Assembly: GCF_002775205.1 (NCBI RefSeq)
Contig: NC_036443.1
Span: 30,968,217-31,032,216 of the forward strand
Reading direction: 5' to 3'
Origin: Xiphophorus maculatus
Taxonomy: Eukaryota; Chordata; Actinopteri; Cyprinodontiformes; Poeciliidae
DNA: 64,000 bases
In this document: piece by piece, positions 45,657 to 56,600 of the stretch
Numbering within the stretch: position 1 is the first letter of the stretch
How the letters are laid out: every line of letters starts with the position of its first letter
Notes under the pieces: model-generated
Told to the model about the DNA's origin: nothing
Seen by the model: the letters and a program-made list of their open reading frames with translations, nothing else
Database searches by the model: none
Made by a program: the position numbers and the translations under genes

Positions 45657-45664
45657 GAGGAAGT
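45657..45664 (+). promoter_or_regulatory. PU.1/ETS-like site upstream of R9
   Basis: GAGGAAGT lies 61 nt before the R9 ATG, and AGAGGAAGAG lies about 35 nt further upstream. Confidence 0.4.
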
Positions 45665-45724
45665 CGTTCGATTCAACAGCAAAACGTGTGAAAACCTGCA
45701 GCAGCAGATCATCACAGCTTCATC

Positions 45725-48700
45725 ATGAACATCCAGCTCAGTTTGTTCTGCTGCTTCTTCCTCTGTGAGTAAATGTTCCTCATTCTGATCAGTTGGTTCA
45801 TCTTTTTAAAGATTTGTCTTTAACTTTGTTCTGAAAGTGCTTCGGCTCTGAGTGACTGCAGAGATGGTTCCCCACACAATGAAACTAATGTCTGAAAGTT
45901 TGATTAGAATTAAAAAATATCACGTCTGAGTATCTCCAGTTTAATCTGCTGAGTGAGATCAGTGAAACTTCTTCAGAGTGTGAAACAAATCGAGTTATGA
46001 ATATTCATTTTGATTCTTTTAAGCTTAATTAAATATGAATAATTGAATGAAGACAAAACTTATCTAATTCTGCAGGTATTAAAATACACAATCTGTCCAA
46101 AGTCGTCATAAAATCACGGTTAGCATGAAGAAGGAAATGTTCCCTCCATGCAGCAGGTGAAGCAGGACTTAAAGCTACTGAACTTTTCACATTTGTTTAA
46201 ATTTAGGTAAAATGTGTTCCAGTCACTTCCTGTATTAGTTGTTCTTGAGTTTCTGATCTGCATATTTAAAGCCAAACTGTTCCAACACAGCTGAGCTTTT
46301 GGGTCCATTCTGGTTGCTAAACGCTGCTGCTCATTTTGGCCTGTCAGCGTTTCGTACTTTTGCTGTTTTGGTCGTTTCGCTCCAGAGTTATTCAGGCAGG
46401 AAATGTTGCTGTTTGTTGTGGGATGTTTATTACCAACCTGCATCATCTTACCTGCTCTCATCGTTAATCCTGCTGATGTCTCACAACAAAACCACAGAAC
46501 TCTGAGGTTGCATCTGCTGGAAACACGAAGAAACTGAAGAAAACGTGCAAAGCAAAAAGGCCAAAAAATAAAAAACTATAAACAGTTTATGATCATTCTG
46601 TATTGTGAGAAAAAGTGAACAAAAGCTGAGCTGCAACATTTGAAATTTGAAGCTGTTGCATCTCATTTTATTGTTTTAAGTCTTGAAGCAATTTCCATGT
46701 TCAGTTTATGAACCCAGTTCACAGCATTTCATGAAGAATGATCAGTCAGTGTGATTCTCAAGAGAAAAGTGAAAATGATTCTGCAGGAGGCATTTTTTAA
46801 CTAAACAGTAAATCTTTTTAAACAAAACATTGGTACCTTGCCAGCTTTGTAAGCTTTTTCCTTTTCAAAATGTTACAACTTTCAAACAATTTTTTGCAAA
46901 ATGTGCAGCAATATTACTTCTACTGCAGCTTATTGGAAGAAATTAAATGTGCAAGACATTTTGTATCCATAGTAAACATTAGTGTTATGCAGGCTTTGTC
47001 TGTTTTTTAGCACATCCACACATTTCTCTGTTCTCAGCGTCTGTTCAGTGATTGGACGGTTCAGAGTCACCCGGTGACATCGTAATGTAGAGCTGTTTAT
47101 CATCTGGGTTGTTATGGTAACTAATCTTATTTCCTGTGTTAATCTGAGTCACTGGGAGCTTGTTGTTATGTGAAATGGGAGGGGGCCCAGGACTGGACCT
47201 GGTGGTATCCCACAGAGGAACATCTAAAGTTCTGACCGTATGTCGTCTTCTGGAGGTTAGATACGTTTACTGGCACGACTTCTAGATGTTCTATATCTGA
47301 GTTTAACTTTTCTTTGTTTTCGTTGATGTGAATCTAAAACTGCGTATTTCTCACATTGTGCTCTTTTTATTTCTGAGCCTGGCCTCTCACACTTTACAAC
47401 ACAGTAAATATTATTTTCTTCCTGTAACTATGAGCAGAACTGTGATCAGTGCGGTTTCTCACAGGAAGAAATAACAGCAACTTGTTGCTCTTCTCTGCAG
47501 CTCTGCAGGACAGAACCAGCAGTTCTGCTAATGCACCGAATAATATATATGGAGCAGCTGGAGAAGAGGTCAGAGTTCAATGTGCTGTTTCTCTGTTTGA
47601 AAACTGGAAGATCTTCTGCAAGGAAAACTGTGAAGGAGGAGACATCCTGATTAAAACAAGACAACCCACCGATCAGAGAGGAAGATACAGAACTGAATAT
47701 GTTAAAGAATCCAGAGCTAATGTTTTTTCTCTCTATGTGAGCGTCTCAGAGCTGACCCGGTCTGATGAAGGACGGTACCGATGTGGTTTGGGCGACTCTT
47801 CATCATCAGCTTCATACCAAGAGTTCAGGCTGGTTGTTGTAGACGGTGAGTTTCTGTTGAACTGAAGGAATCAGGAACAGTTTGAGTTTCTCCTCCAGTT
47901 TCTGCTGCATTAACAGATCCAAGTTCAGAACAGAAACTAACTGATGATTATTTTAACAGCTCTGCTTCATGGAAACAAAGTTCCTCACCTTTATAAAGAC
48001 GCTGGCAGCTCAGTGACTGTCGCCTGTTTCTTTAAACGCTCTGGAGGAAAACGACTGTTCTGCAGAGGAGAATGTGGAAAAGAAGAAGTTCTAGTTCAGA
48101 CTGATGGAGTCAGAGATGAGAAAGGCAGATACAATATGAAATATGAAGAACAAAAATCAGGAGCAGTTCTGTTGGTGACCATCAAACAGCTGGTCCAGTC
48201 TGATTCTGGACGGTACCGATGTAAACTGGATGGAACTGGTTCCAGTAGTTCATACAGAGACTTTCAGGTCACTGTCAGAACTGGTGAGTTTTTACAAAGA
48301 AGATAAAACTTTCTGAACATCACTGGATTTGGGATTACTAAAAAAATTAGCTAAAAGGAAACATGAATTTAGAAAAGCACATTGTTAGACAGAAAGGTTT
48401 TCTGATGATGTGTATTTCATAAAGCTGCAGTGGAATTACTTTCACTTCACCAGTTTGCACCCAGCAGCTCTGTATCCTCGTCTCCGTGTTCGATGCTCGG
48501 CTGTCTAAACCAGAACTCTTACAGCATCTTTAACTAAATCTTCTGTCTCCCAGCAGTCGACCCATCAGCCTCCACAGCATCAACTGGAACCAGTTTCAGC
48601 TCCAGTTCAGGAAGCTTCACACTTTCACTTCCCTCTGAAACCTCTGGTCTGAATCAGGAGAACTCAACATCTAAAGATTCACCAAACCACAGTGAGTGAT

Positions 48701-50793
48701 GGAGAAAACCTTCAGCTCAGTCCTTCTGTAACACTCACACGTCAAAATGGTGATCAGCTCATCTCTCCATCAAAACATCACATCTAATGTTGAACTGAAG
48801 CTCCATTATTGTAATTATTTCTACAGTCTGCATGCTTCAGATGCGTTCAGCAGGAAGACACAAGGACCTGTTGCCCAGTACCAGAACCAAAGCTCCCCAT
48901 GAAACCCAGAGTAACAAACATGTTTCTCCTCCAACAGGGTCTGCAGATGTTCTGCGGTTTGTGGCTCTGACTCTGGTTATCATCATCATCCTGTCGTCTG
49001 TGGTTCTGCTGGTTTGCTGCAGAGAAAGATCTGAAAAACATCACACAGGTAAGACACCGGAAAACACACACACTCACCCCGACACACTCACACAAAGACG
49101 AATATATGCAGAACATTTGGGTTTATAATTCTGGTGGCTCCACATGACAGAGATCCAAATGTTTCTGGTATAAATTCACCAACCCTGAAGGTGCATGGAG
49201 ACCATAAAGATCAGCAACACCTGAAACACTGAAAACAACTTTATTATCATCTGACGTTCATCAGGGTCCTCCATGATTCTGGTGTTGGTCAGACATCGGT
49301 CCAAAGTAAACTGAACAAGCCACATGAAAAACACAGATGTTGTTATAAATGTAGTTGCTGTAAAGTAACATGTTAGAATTACTGTGTGTGTTTAGTCTGT
49401 AGTTTAAACCAGTAGCTGAAATATTCCATGAACTTTGATAAACATAGATGAGGAAAATTTGTGATTTTAGAGAAGAATGGAAATGCAGAACCAATAAATC
49501 TATAGAAAAAAGATTTAGAAAACAAACAGAGTTTAAATTCTGAAATGTTTTTCAGTTTTTCCTGTGCAAACAGAGAATCCTCCTGCTACTGAGGTGAGCA
49601 TGAAAACATTTTGGAAGCACTTAAAAGTTATTTTTGAAACTGAGATGAATAAAAACTAACTTCTTTTGATGAAGAACTCCAAAATGAATGAAGACATCAC
49701 AGAGGAAGCTGATGAGTGGAGATCTGCTGATGTGGAAATCTACTCAGCTTACAGTGAAACCACAAACACCAAACCAACAGAAGCTGAAACCAACCGAGGC
49801 TGCAGCTCTGGAACTGCAACCACTTCTCAGCAACCGGTAAGTCGATCCTTACAGAAACATTCAAACCACATTTATCTTCCACATTCTTTAACGTTACACA
49901 ATTTACTAATTAATAAACAGAGTTCAGAGTTTCTGGTCTCTGAGGTTGTTTAAGAACATCAGAGGACAAAAATACCATAAAGACCAAAGAATCAGGAGAA
50001 CGATCTGGAGATAATCAAAGCAGGAAGAGGTTCCAGTCCCGACTAAAGAACAGGAACTTCTTTGTTTCAATAACTTCTCATTGGAGCAGACAGAGGGATC
50101 CCCCTACTGAATATCTATATGCTTCCATTATGCTCCAGCTGAACAGAAACAAAGCTGCAGTTATTATCTTTGGGTCTAAAGAGGAATGATCTAGAGTTAT
50201 AGATCTAGAATCAGCACACAGCTTTAATTGTTCCAGCTGAAAACTAGAGATTTCAGCTGATCTGATCTCTGACTTGATTCTCCAGAGCCACATAAAGTCA
50301 GTTAGAAAGTCGGCCTTCTGTCACCGGAGGAAAATCTCCAGAGACTGAAGTCTCAGATCACAGAAACTTTAGTTTCTCTTTAGTGGCTTTGATTCCTGCA
50401 GCAGGTCTGACTGACAAACCAGCGGTCCAGAACCTGCTGCTGGAGTTCTGACTAGAACCAGGAGGATAGAGACACCACCCAGTTCTACACCATCCAGTTC
50501 TACACCACCCAGTTCTGCACCACCCAGTTCTACACCATCCAGTTCTGCACCACCCAGTTCTGCACCACAAAGTTCTACACCACCCAGTTCTGCACCACCC
50601 AGTTCTGCACCACCCAGTTCTGCACCACAAAGTTCTACACCACCTAGTTCTACAGTCCTTCACTGAGAGAACAGACTTTAAACTACTGCTGGTAGTTTAT
50701 AAATCACTGAACAGATTAAAGATCTGCTGCCCCTGGATCAACCTTCAGACCTTCAGACCTTCAGACCTCTCAGGTTCTGGTTCTGGCTCTGGC

Positions 50794-50827
<34 letters not shown>

Positions 50828-51136
50828 CTCTACATCCACAACCAAACATGGAGAAGCAGCATTCAACTTCTATGCACCACAAATCTGGAACAATCACTAA
50901 GTTCCTTTAAACGTCATTAATTTTACTCTATATTCCAACTTTTCCTCACGTTTCTTTTCTTCCTTCAGGCCGGAGACGTCTCGGTTCAGGTCGTCTATGC
51001 AGAAGTAAAGTTCTCCAGCAGGAAGGAGGCGTCTCGTCCCAGAGCTTCCTGTGGAACCGTGACTGATGTTCTCTACGCTGATCCTCGGGTTGATGGAAGC
51101 AGCCATGATGAGTCGCTTTACTCCACCATAACTTAG
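45725..51136 (+). CDS. R9: two-Ig CD300/pIgR-like receptor with ITIM tail (type B, about 478 aa)
   Basis: Exons 45725-45764 (signal, MNIQLSLFCCFFL), 47501-47845 (Ig 1), 47960-48283 (Ig 2), 48554-48691 (stalk), 48827-49048 (extra stalk plus transmembrane, one open exon; acceptors at about 48940 and 48947 would shorten it), 49556-49593, 49675-49836 and 50969-51136 (tail). The total is 1437 nt, in frame to TAG. Ig 1: KIFCKENC / RYRCG. Ig 2: RLFCRGEC / RYRCK. Membrane: FVALTLVIIIILSSVVLLV then CCRERSEK. The tail has DVEIYSAY, VVYAEV (ITIM), VLYADP (not ITIM) and SLYSTI (ITIM). It is the longest receptor here and probably inhibitory. The donor after the membrane exon is a normal GT, unlike R4 and R7. 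Confidence 0.87.
45765..47500. other. R9 intron 1
   Basis: About 1.7 kb, AT-rich. No coding exon is supported, and I cannot name the repeats in it. Confidence 0.45.
50070..50345 (+). mobile_element. CR1/L2-type LINE fragment in R9 intron
   Basis: CTGAACAGAAACAAAGCTGCAGTTATTATCTTTGGG...AGAGGAATGATCTAGAGTTATAGATCTAGA is the same reverse-transcriptase region as at 14770-14960. Confidence 0.65.
50478..50655. repeat. 13-bp minisatellite (CACCCAGTTCTGC/TAC)
   Basis: About 13 copies of a unit CACCCAGTTCT(A/G)CAC inside the R9 intron, apparently splitting a LINE copy. Its Cys/Trp-rich minus-strand frame is an artefact. Confidence 0.9.
50660..50940 (+). mobile_element. LINE ORF end with internal CTGGTT repeat
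   Basis: ACTGCTGGTAGTTTATAAATCACTGAACAG...CAGCATTCAACTTCTATGCACCACAAATCTGGAAC matches the C-terminal LINE segment seen at 57447-57485. A (GGTTCTGGCTCT)n run at 50771-50826 interrupts it. Confidence 0.6.
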
Positions 51137-52700
51137 CTTCAGCTCTGCAGCAGCCATGTTTATCCTCACAGATCAGCAGGAAGCGTGAAGCGGAGCTGAA
51201 ACCCTAAAACACAGAAACAGAAGCTGCAGCTCCTACAAGCATCACCAGCAGCATGATTCAGACGGAGCTGCTTCACCTGTGGTTGACCCTACAGACTGCA
51301 TCACATCATGGTGTCTGGGTGGAAATGGATCCGATGCTAAATGCTAAAATGCTAAAATTATTTTTCTTCTGTAAAAGAGCTCAGTGCTGGGATAATGAAA
51401 AAATATGAAATATGAATATAAGCTAACGTGAAAAAAAAGATTATTTATATAAAATCTTTCATGGGACAAAAACCACAAATCACTTTATAGTTCAAACATG
51501 CATAAATATAACAGCATACAGTCTAAAACTATTTAAATTCATTTTAAAATGTCCATGTAGACGATAGAAACAGATTCAAACTGGAACAACCAGCTGTCTG
51601 TTCCATGTGTTGGGAAAAAGTCAAAACTGTTTCATTTTCTTTCTAAACACTTAGTTTAAATTTCCCAATGTAAAATCAAGTTGATAAAAAATTTATTTTT
51701 ATGCATAAGTATAAATAACTACAGTTATTGATATGTTGCTAATGTAATATTATAAAAGATGTTTGTACTGTTGCAGTTGGTGACACCATGTTTTCTATCT
51801 CTGACTTTATTTTAAACTGATGGGAAAATCTGAAGCCACCTGACATCTGACCACTGGGAGCAGATGTGGAGACATTTTTAACTTTACCCACAGAAAACAT
51901 CACAGAGTTAACAGAATGGATCAATAAATCGCTGTCCGGGATCTGATGGCCTTATGCAGGACTTGGAGACTTTCTTGTGACATGAAATAAAGAGAGTTGA
52001 TTTCAGGTCTCATGCACTCACCACACGGCCGTTTCTTCACTTGGTTAGAAAGGTACTCAAAGAGGATACATTGTGCTAAATTCACATTTTTCTGTTTTTA
52101 TACTTCCATTTGGGTTTCTACTGCTTCTAAAAACAGACTAAGCTCTTAAAAACACCCAGACGATTCTTGGCAGTAAGTTCATATTTTTTGGTGTCTAGAA
52201 AACTTCCCAATTTTTTAGTAACATTCTGTGGGCACTTCCCTGTTACCTAGCAACCCAAGCCAAGACAACCTGTTACCAAGCAACCCAAGCAGAGCTCCAG
52301 CACATTTGTTCAGTTGTTTTTACCGCTGAATGCGCTGCGCAATGGCTGCTGGAAAAGACAAGTGTTTTTTTGTTGACTCACCATCCAGAAACCACTTGCT
52401 GCACTCTTGTTGGTTGTGCAGGAGGCTCCACTTCTGCTTTTCCAAGATGGACAGTTGTATAATTTAGCATTTATTTGCAGCCATTTTCATGTGTGAGTGT
52501 AACATTGAGTTGGGGGCGTGGCCAGCGGAAGATTATTTGGATTTAAAATGAGAGAGACCCTGAAACAGCCAAAGAATGTATGACCACAGCCTGAGTACAC
52601 CCTACTGAGAAACATAGTTTCAAAATGCAGAGTCAGAAGTTAAATTAGCAAAGTGGTTTGTAATATGGATTTTAAATGGTCTGAATTTTTATAGAATGTT
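51137..52700. other. R9 3' flank and intergenic DNA
   Basis: A possible poly(A) signal AATAAA is at 51986-51991. No further gene is supported. Confidence 0.4.
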
Positions 52701-52714
52701 TCTAGTCATAAACT

Positions 52715-52835
52715 AAAGTCACATTCACCCAGTTTTACACATTCATAACTGGGTGACCAGTAGGCCAGATGTGACTATTGAACCCACAACCTTCCAATCG
52801 CCAGAGGAACTACTCTACTCACTGACCTGCAGTCA
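52715..52835 (-). mobile_element. tRNA-derived SINE fragment
   Basis: On the minus strand it reads GGTCAGTGAGTAGAGTAG (A-box region), GTTGTGGGTTCAATAG (B-box region), then a body ending CACCCAGTT..GTGTAAAACTGGGTGAATGTGAC, the familiar fish SINE ending. Confidence 0.55.
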
Positions 52836-53609
52836 GATGGATGGGCGTAAACCATCTGATACAGTTTAACATCTGTGAGATCTTTCTTCCATCTACTGAC
52901 TCTTCAGGCTCCGCCTCCTTCTTGGAGGCCATGTTGGCTTCTGCCTTTAAACTGAAACATCATTTTCTCAGAAAAAGTGTCATGTTCAGCGATGAATGAA
53001 GGATCCAATTGCAGAGATGAATGCAAGCCAAGTCTCTGATAATAATTTATAAAGAGGACGTAAACCTAATAGCTGCCGGATAACCTTGAACATGCAGCGA
53101 GAATCAGGAAACTGGCAGATTAACGGAGGGAGCAACAGAAGGAACCAGAGAGGAGATAGAAACTGAGGGGCTGACAGGCAGAGAGAGAGAGAAGATTCAA
53201 AACAACCAGAAGAGCAAAGCAGGAGGGAAGAGAGCAGAGCTGAAGGAAATAAGGAGATGAACAGCTCTGTGTAAGAAAGCAGGTGAAGGGAAGATGAAAA
53301 ATAAAATGCAGGACAGAAAGTAAAGAAATATAAAAGGCCTGAAATAAAACATTAAACAGAAAGACACACTGATCTTATTTAAAGTGGTGAGAACTAAGAC
53401 TTTACAGCAAAACCAGAAACGACTTGCGATAACTTAAATAGTTTCAGCTCAGCCTGAACAGGAACTGATGGGTCAAGTTTAAGGAAGGAAATTAAAAACT
53501 GTGAGAAGAGCACAAGAGTTGTAATATTTTACCACATCCCAAAAAGGACCTGCTTCAGTTGGACAAGAAGAGCTTCGATAGAAGGATCAGGAAACATCAG
53601 AGCTTTAGC

Positions 53610-56600
53610 ATGATGGCCGGTCGCATCTTGTTCTGCTGCTTCATCCTCTGTGAGTTTATTTTATTATTGTTTCTGTAACTTTCAGTCCTTCAAAAATAAT
53701 AATCAGGACACAGAAAGTGAATCAGGGAAACGCTGATAAACCCTGGAAGTTTCCTCCTGGCTTCATGCTGGAGCAGTGGTCGGTTCCTCACAGCAGAACG
53801 GTTCTGCTATCGGAACCAGAACTATCGGTTCTGGTTCCGATAGTTTCCATGTTCTCCCAGTGAATCCACTGGTTTCTGTGGTTTTCTCCTTCAGTAATAA
53901 AAACAGATAATTAGTTATTTGGGTCTGAGAGTCGGTGGATGATCGTCTTCTCCTTATATGTGCGTTGGACCAGAACTCTGGGTGACCCGACCCAAAACAT
54001 TTTAGCTGAATGTTGGTAATTCTGTGGAAACTTTCCTCTCAGCTCATTTTTTATTTTTTAAACTTGAACTAGAATGTTTGTTCACTCAGCAGCTTCTTTC
54101 AGGAAGTAATCTAAGAATGATTTATCTTCTTCTGTAATCATAAGTGCATCTTATTAAATGTTAAAAACAGGAACCTAGAATAAAAACCTCACTTCTGTTC
54201 TTCCTCTAACTTCCATTATCACTAAATCAAAAAGCAGAAAGTCAATTTAAGAAAAATGTGAATCTGGTTGATAGTAAAATATCAGTCAGGAGGTTTATAG
54301 AAGAAGAAGAAGAATTACTTTATTCATCCCAGCAGGGAAATTATTTCGCAGTTATAGCAAGAATTTTTTATACACAGATTAACACACACACACACACAAC
54401 GGGAGCTGCGTCTGCAGGCAGCCAGCTGAGCCGGCGCCATTTTAAGGTCGTCGGGACCGGGAGTCGAACCCGCGTCGAGGACTAAGGCCTCCAAACGTGG
54501 GGCGTGCTAACCCGCTGCGCCACCACAGCACGCCCCAATCAGCCCAGGAATGGTTCCGTTTTGATGCAGTTGGTCATAATGTGCAGAAGTTTACATTTAT
54601 GAAGACGTCTTGAAGAATCACACAAACTTACATCTGAAAAATGAGCAGCTGGGCAGTTTGAGCCGTCGGCTTCAAGTTCCTGTCAAATCAAGTCCAGAGT
54701 CTATAGGCGGATGGTCCATAGGGGGCGCTGGGGCACTGTCCTCTCACATGTGGAGGGGAAATATTTCTTTATATTGAGGCCCAACATGTAATCTGAGTTA
54801 TTTACAACATTTTCCTCATTCAACAGTAAATTTCTCCAACAGAATCCTGTCAGGTCTGTTCTGGTTCTGCAGACTGTCGCCTCTGACTGCAGCTAGACAG
54901 CCAATCATGTCTGGTTGCTAGGGAAGAACGATAAATATTTTTCCAATAACAATGGTGATAAAGTTAATGATTGCGACGTCAGTCATGGGAAACCTCAGAC
55001 CAAATTCTCCATCTTGAATCACAAAGCAGAAGGTTTTGCAGGCGGTCGGTGAGATACAGCTTCTGACTTTCAGTGTGTTTTAGTCTTTGCTGCCATTTTG
55101 CTCTTTTCTTGTGTTTAGTGTTTGTATTCATCAGCTGCTGTCATTTATTCTTCGCTGATAATCAATTGAGAACGGTTGAAGCTCACGTTCTTTGGTTAGC
55201 ATGATGCTAATGCTGCTGTGATGCATTCTGATCTGGTGTTTTATAAGAAGCTGAAATCCTGTTTGCTGACTCAGATCTATGAACATTCATCTGTTCTGTT
55301 GCTGATTCTCTGATACGTCCAGGGATTGATTTGGGTTTTGGTTCCAGCAGAACCTGATTAAGTTCTTCTGATTTCTAGGCCGATTTCAACATCAGTGAAA
55401 ACATCCAAATGGCCATATACAATGCAATAAACAAAAAAAAGAAACAAAATTGATCAATCCAACAGTTCCATAATTAATGAACCCACACCCTTCAGTTCAT
55501 CCAACCAAGCTGGAGTTGGTTAGAGGTCCCAGGCAAATTAACTATAAGGTGCTTGGTGCAGAACAAAAGTCAGATCAGAGAGGGGAAAAATTGTTCTTTG
55601 ACTGCAAGGAGCCTCCTACCAGCCTGGCAGGAGAAGCAGGAGTCTTCATGCACCACAAGTACAATCTTTCTTGGGCTCCAGGCCTGGACCTTCAGCTCGA
55701 CATCAAACCTGGGAAGATCTGCAGTTTATATCTCACACAAATATCTCACATGTCCTAATCTTTCATACTTCCCTGCTCCACCTAATATAACTAACAGATA
55801 AGCTGCGGTAACACATGTGACCCTAATACTCAACAGTGATTGGCTGTTCAGTAAATCTTGTGAGAGTTACTGATGTTATATTAGAACTATTGTGATATTG
55901 ATAAAGGAGATAAGAGATTGGAAAAACCAGAGAATGGAAGTTAGAATTTACACTCGGGTTACATTATGTTAATGTAGAACTGTTGTCATTTTCTGACTGT
56001 TTAAATGTTTCTATTAAAAAGTTCAGATATTTATTTGCATCAGTCTGTTGTTCCTTATCCAGTCTCTAGCGCCCTCTGGTGGACGTGTTGAACATTCAGC
56101 TCTCTGTATGTTTAGAGAGCTGAACTTACACAGAACCCACAGAACCCTAATCTGTGGGTTCTGATTAGGTTCACACAGGATTTTAAGAGGGTTTAGTTTT
56201 TAATTCAGCTGCATGTTGGAGGAACAACCTGCAGGTTTCAGATGAACTCTGTTCTTTCTGAGGTGATTTTAGTAAATTATTCTTTTTCTTTTGTTTGTCC
56301 ACCTGGCATTGTACAGCCTTGAAGAATAACAAGAAATTATTGTTGTTTATTTTGGATGTAGAAAATGTGAGATTGATGTTTTTATATCAGCTGTTCTTTC
56401 TTTCTTTTAGCTCTGCAGGTTGGGAACAACAGATCTATAGAAGAAATTGGACGTTACTATTGGCTACCTGGAGAAGACCTTGACATTACATGCTACAATC
56501 TCTCACCAGGACCACGGCGGATTTTCTGTCAAGGAGAAAATGTTCTTCTTAACACAACATCTAATAAAGCAGCAAGAGGAAGAAGCAGCATTAAATATTC

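Noticed and set aside
50358-50663. Minus-strand Cys/Trp-rich 101-codon frame
   Set aside because: It is the reverse reading of a 13-bp minisatellite in the R9 intron.
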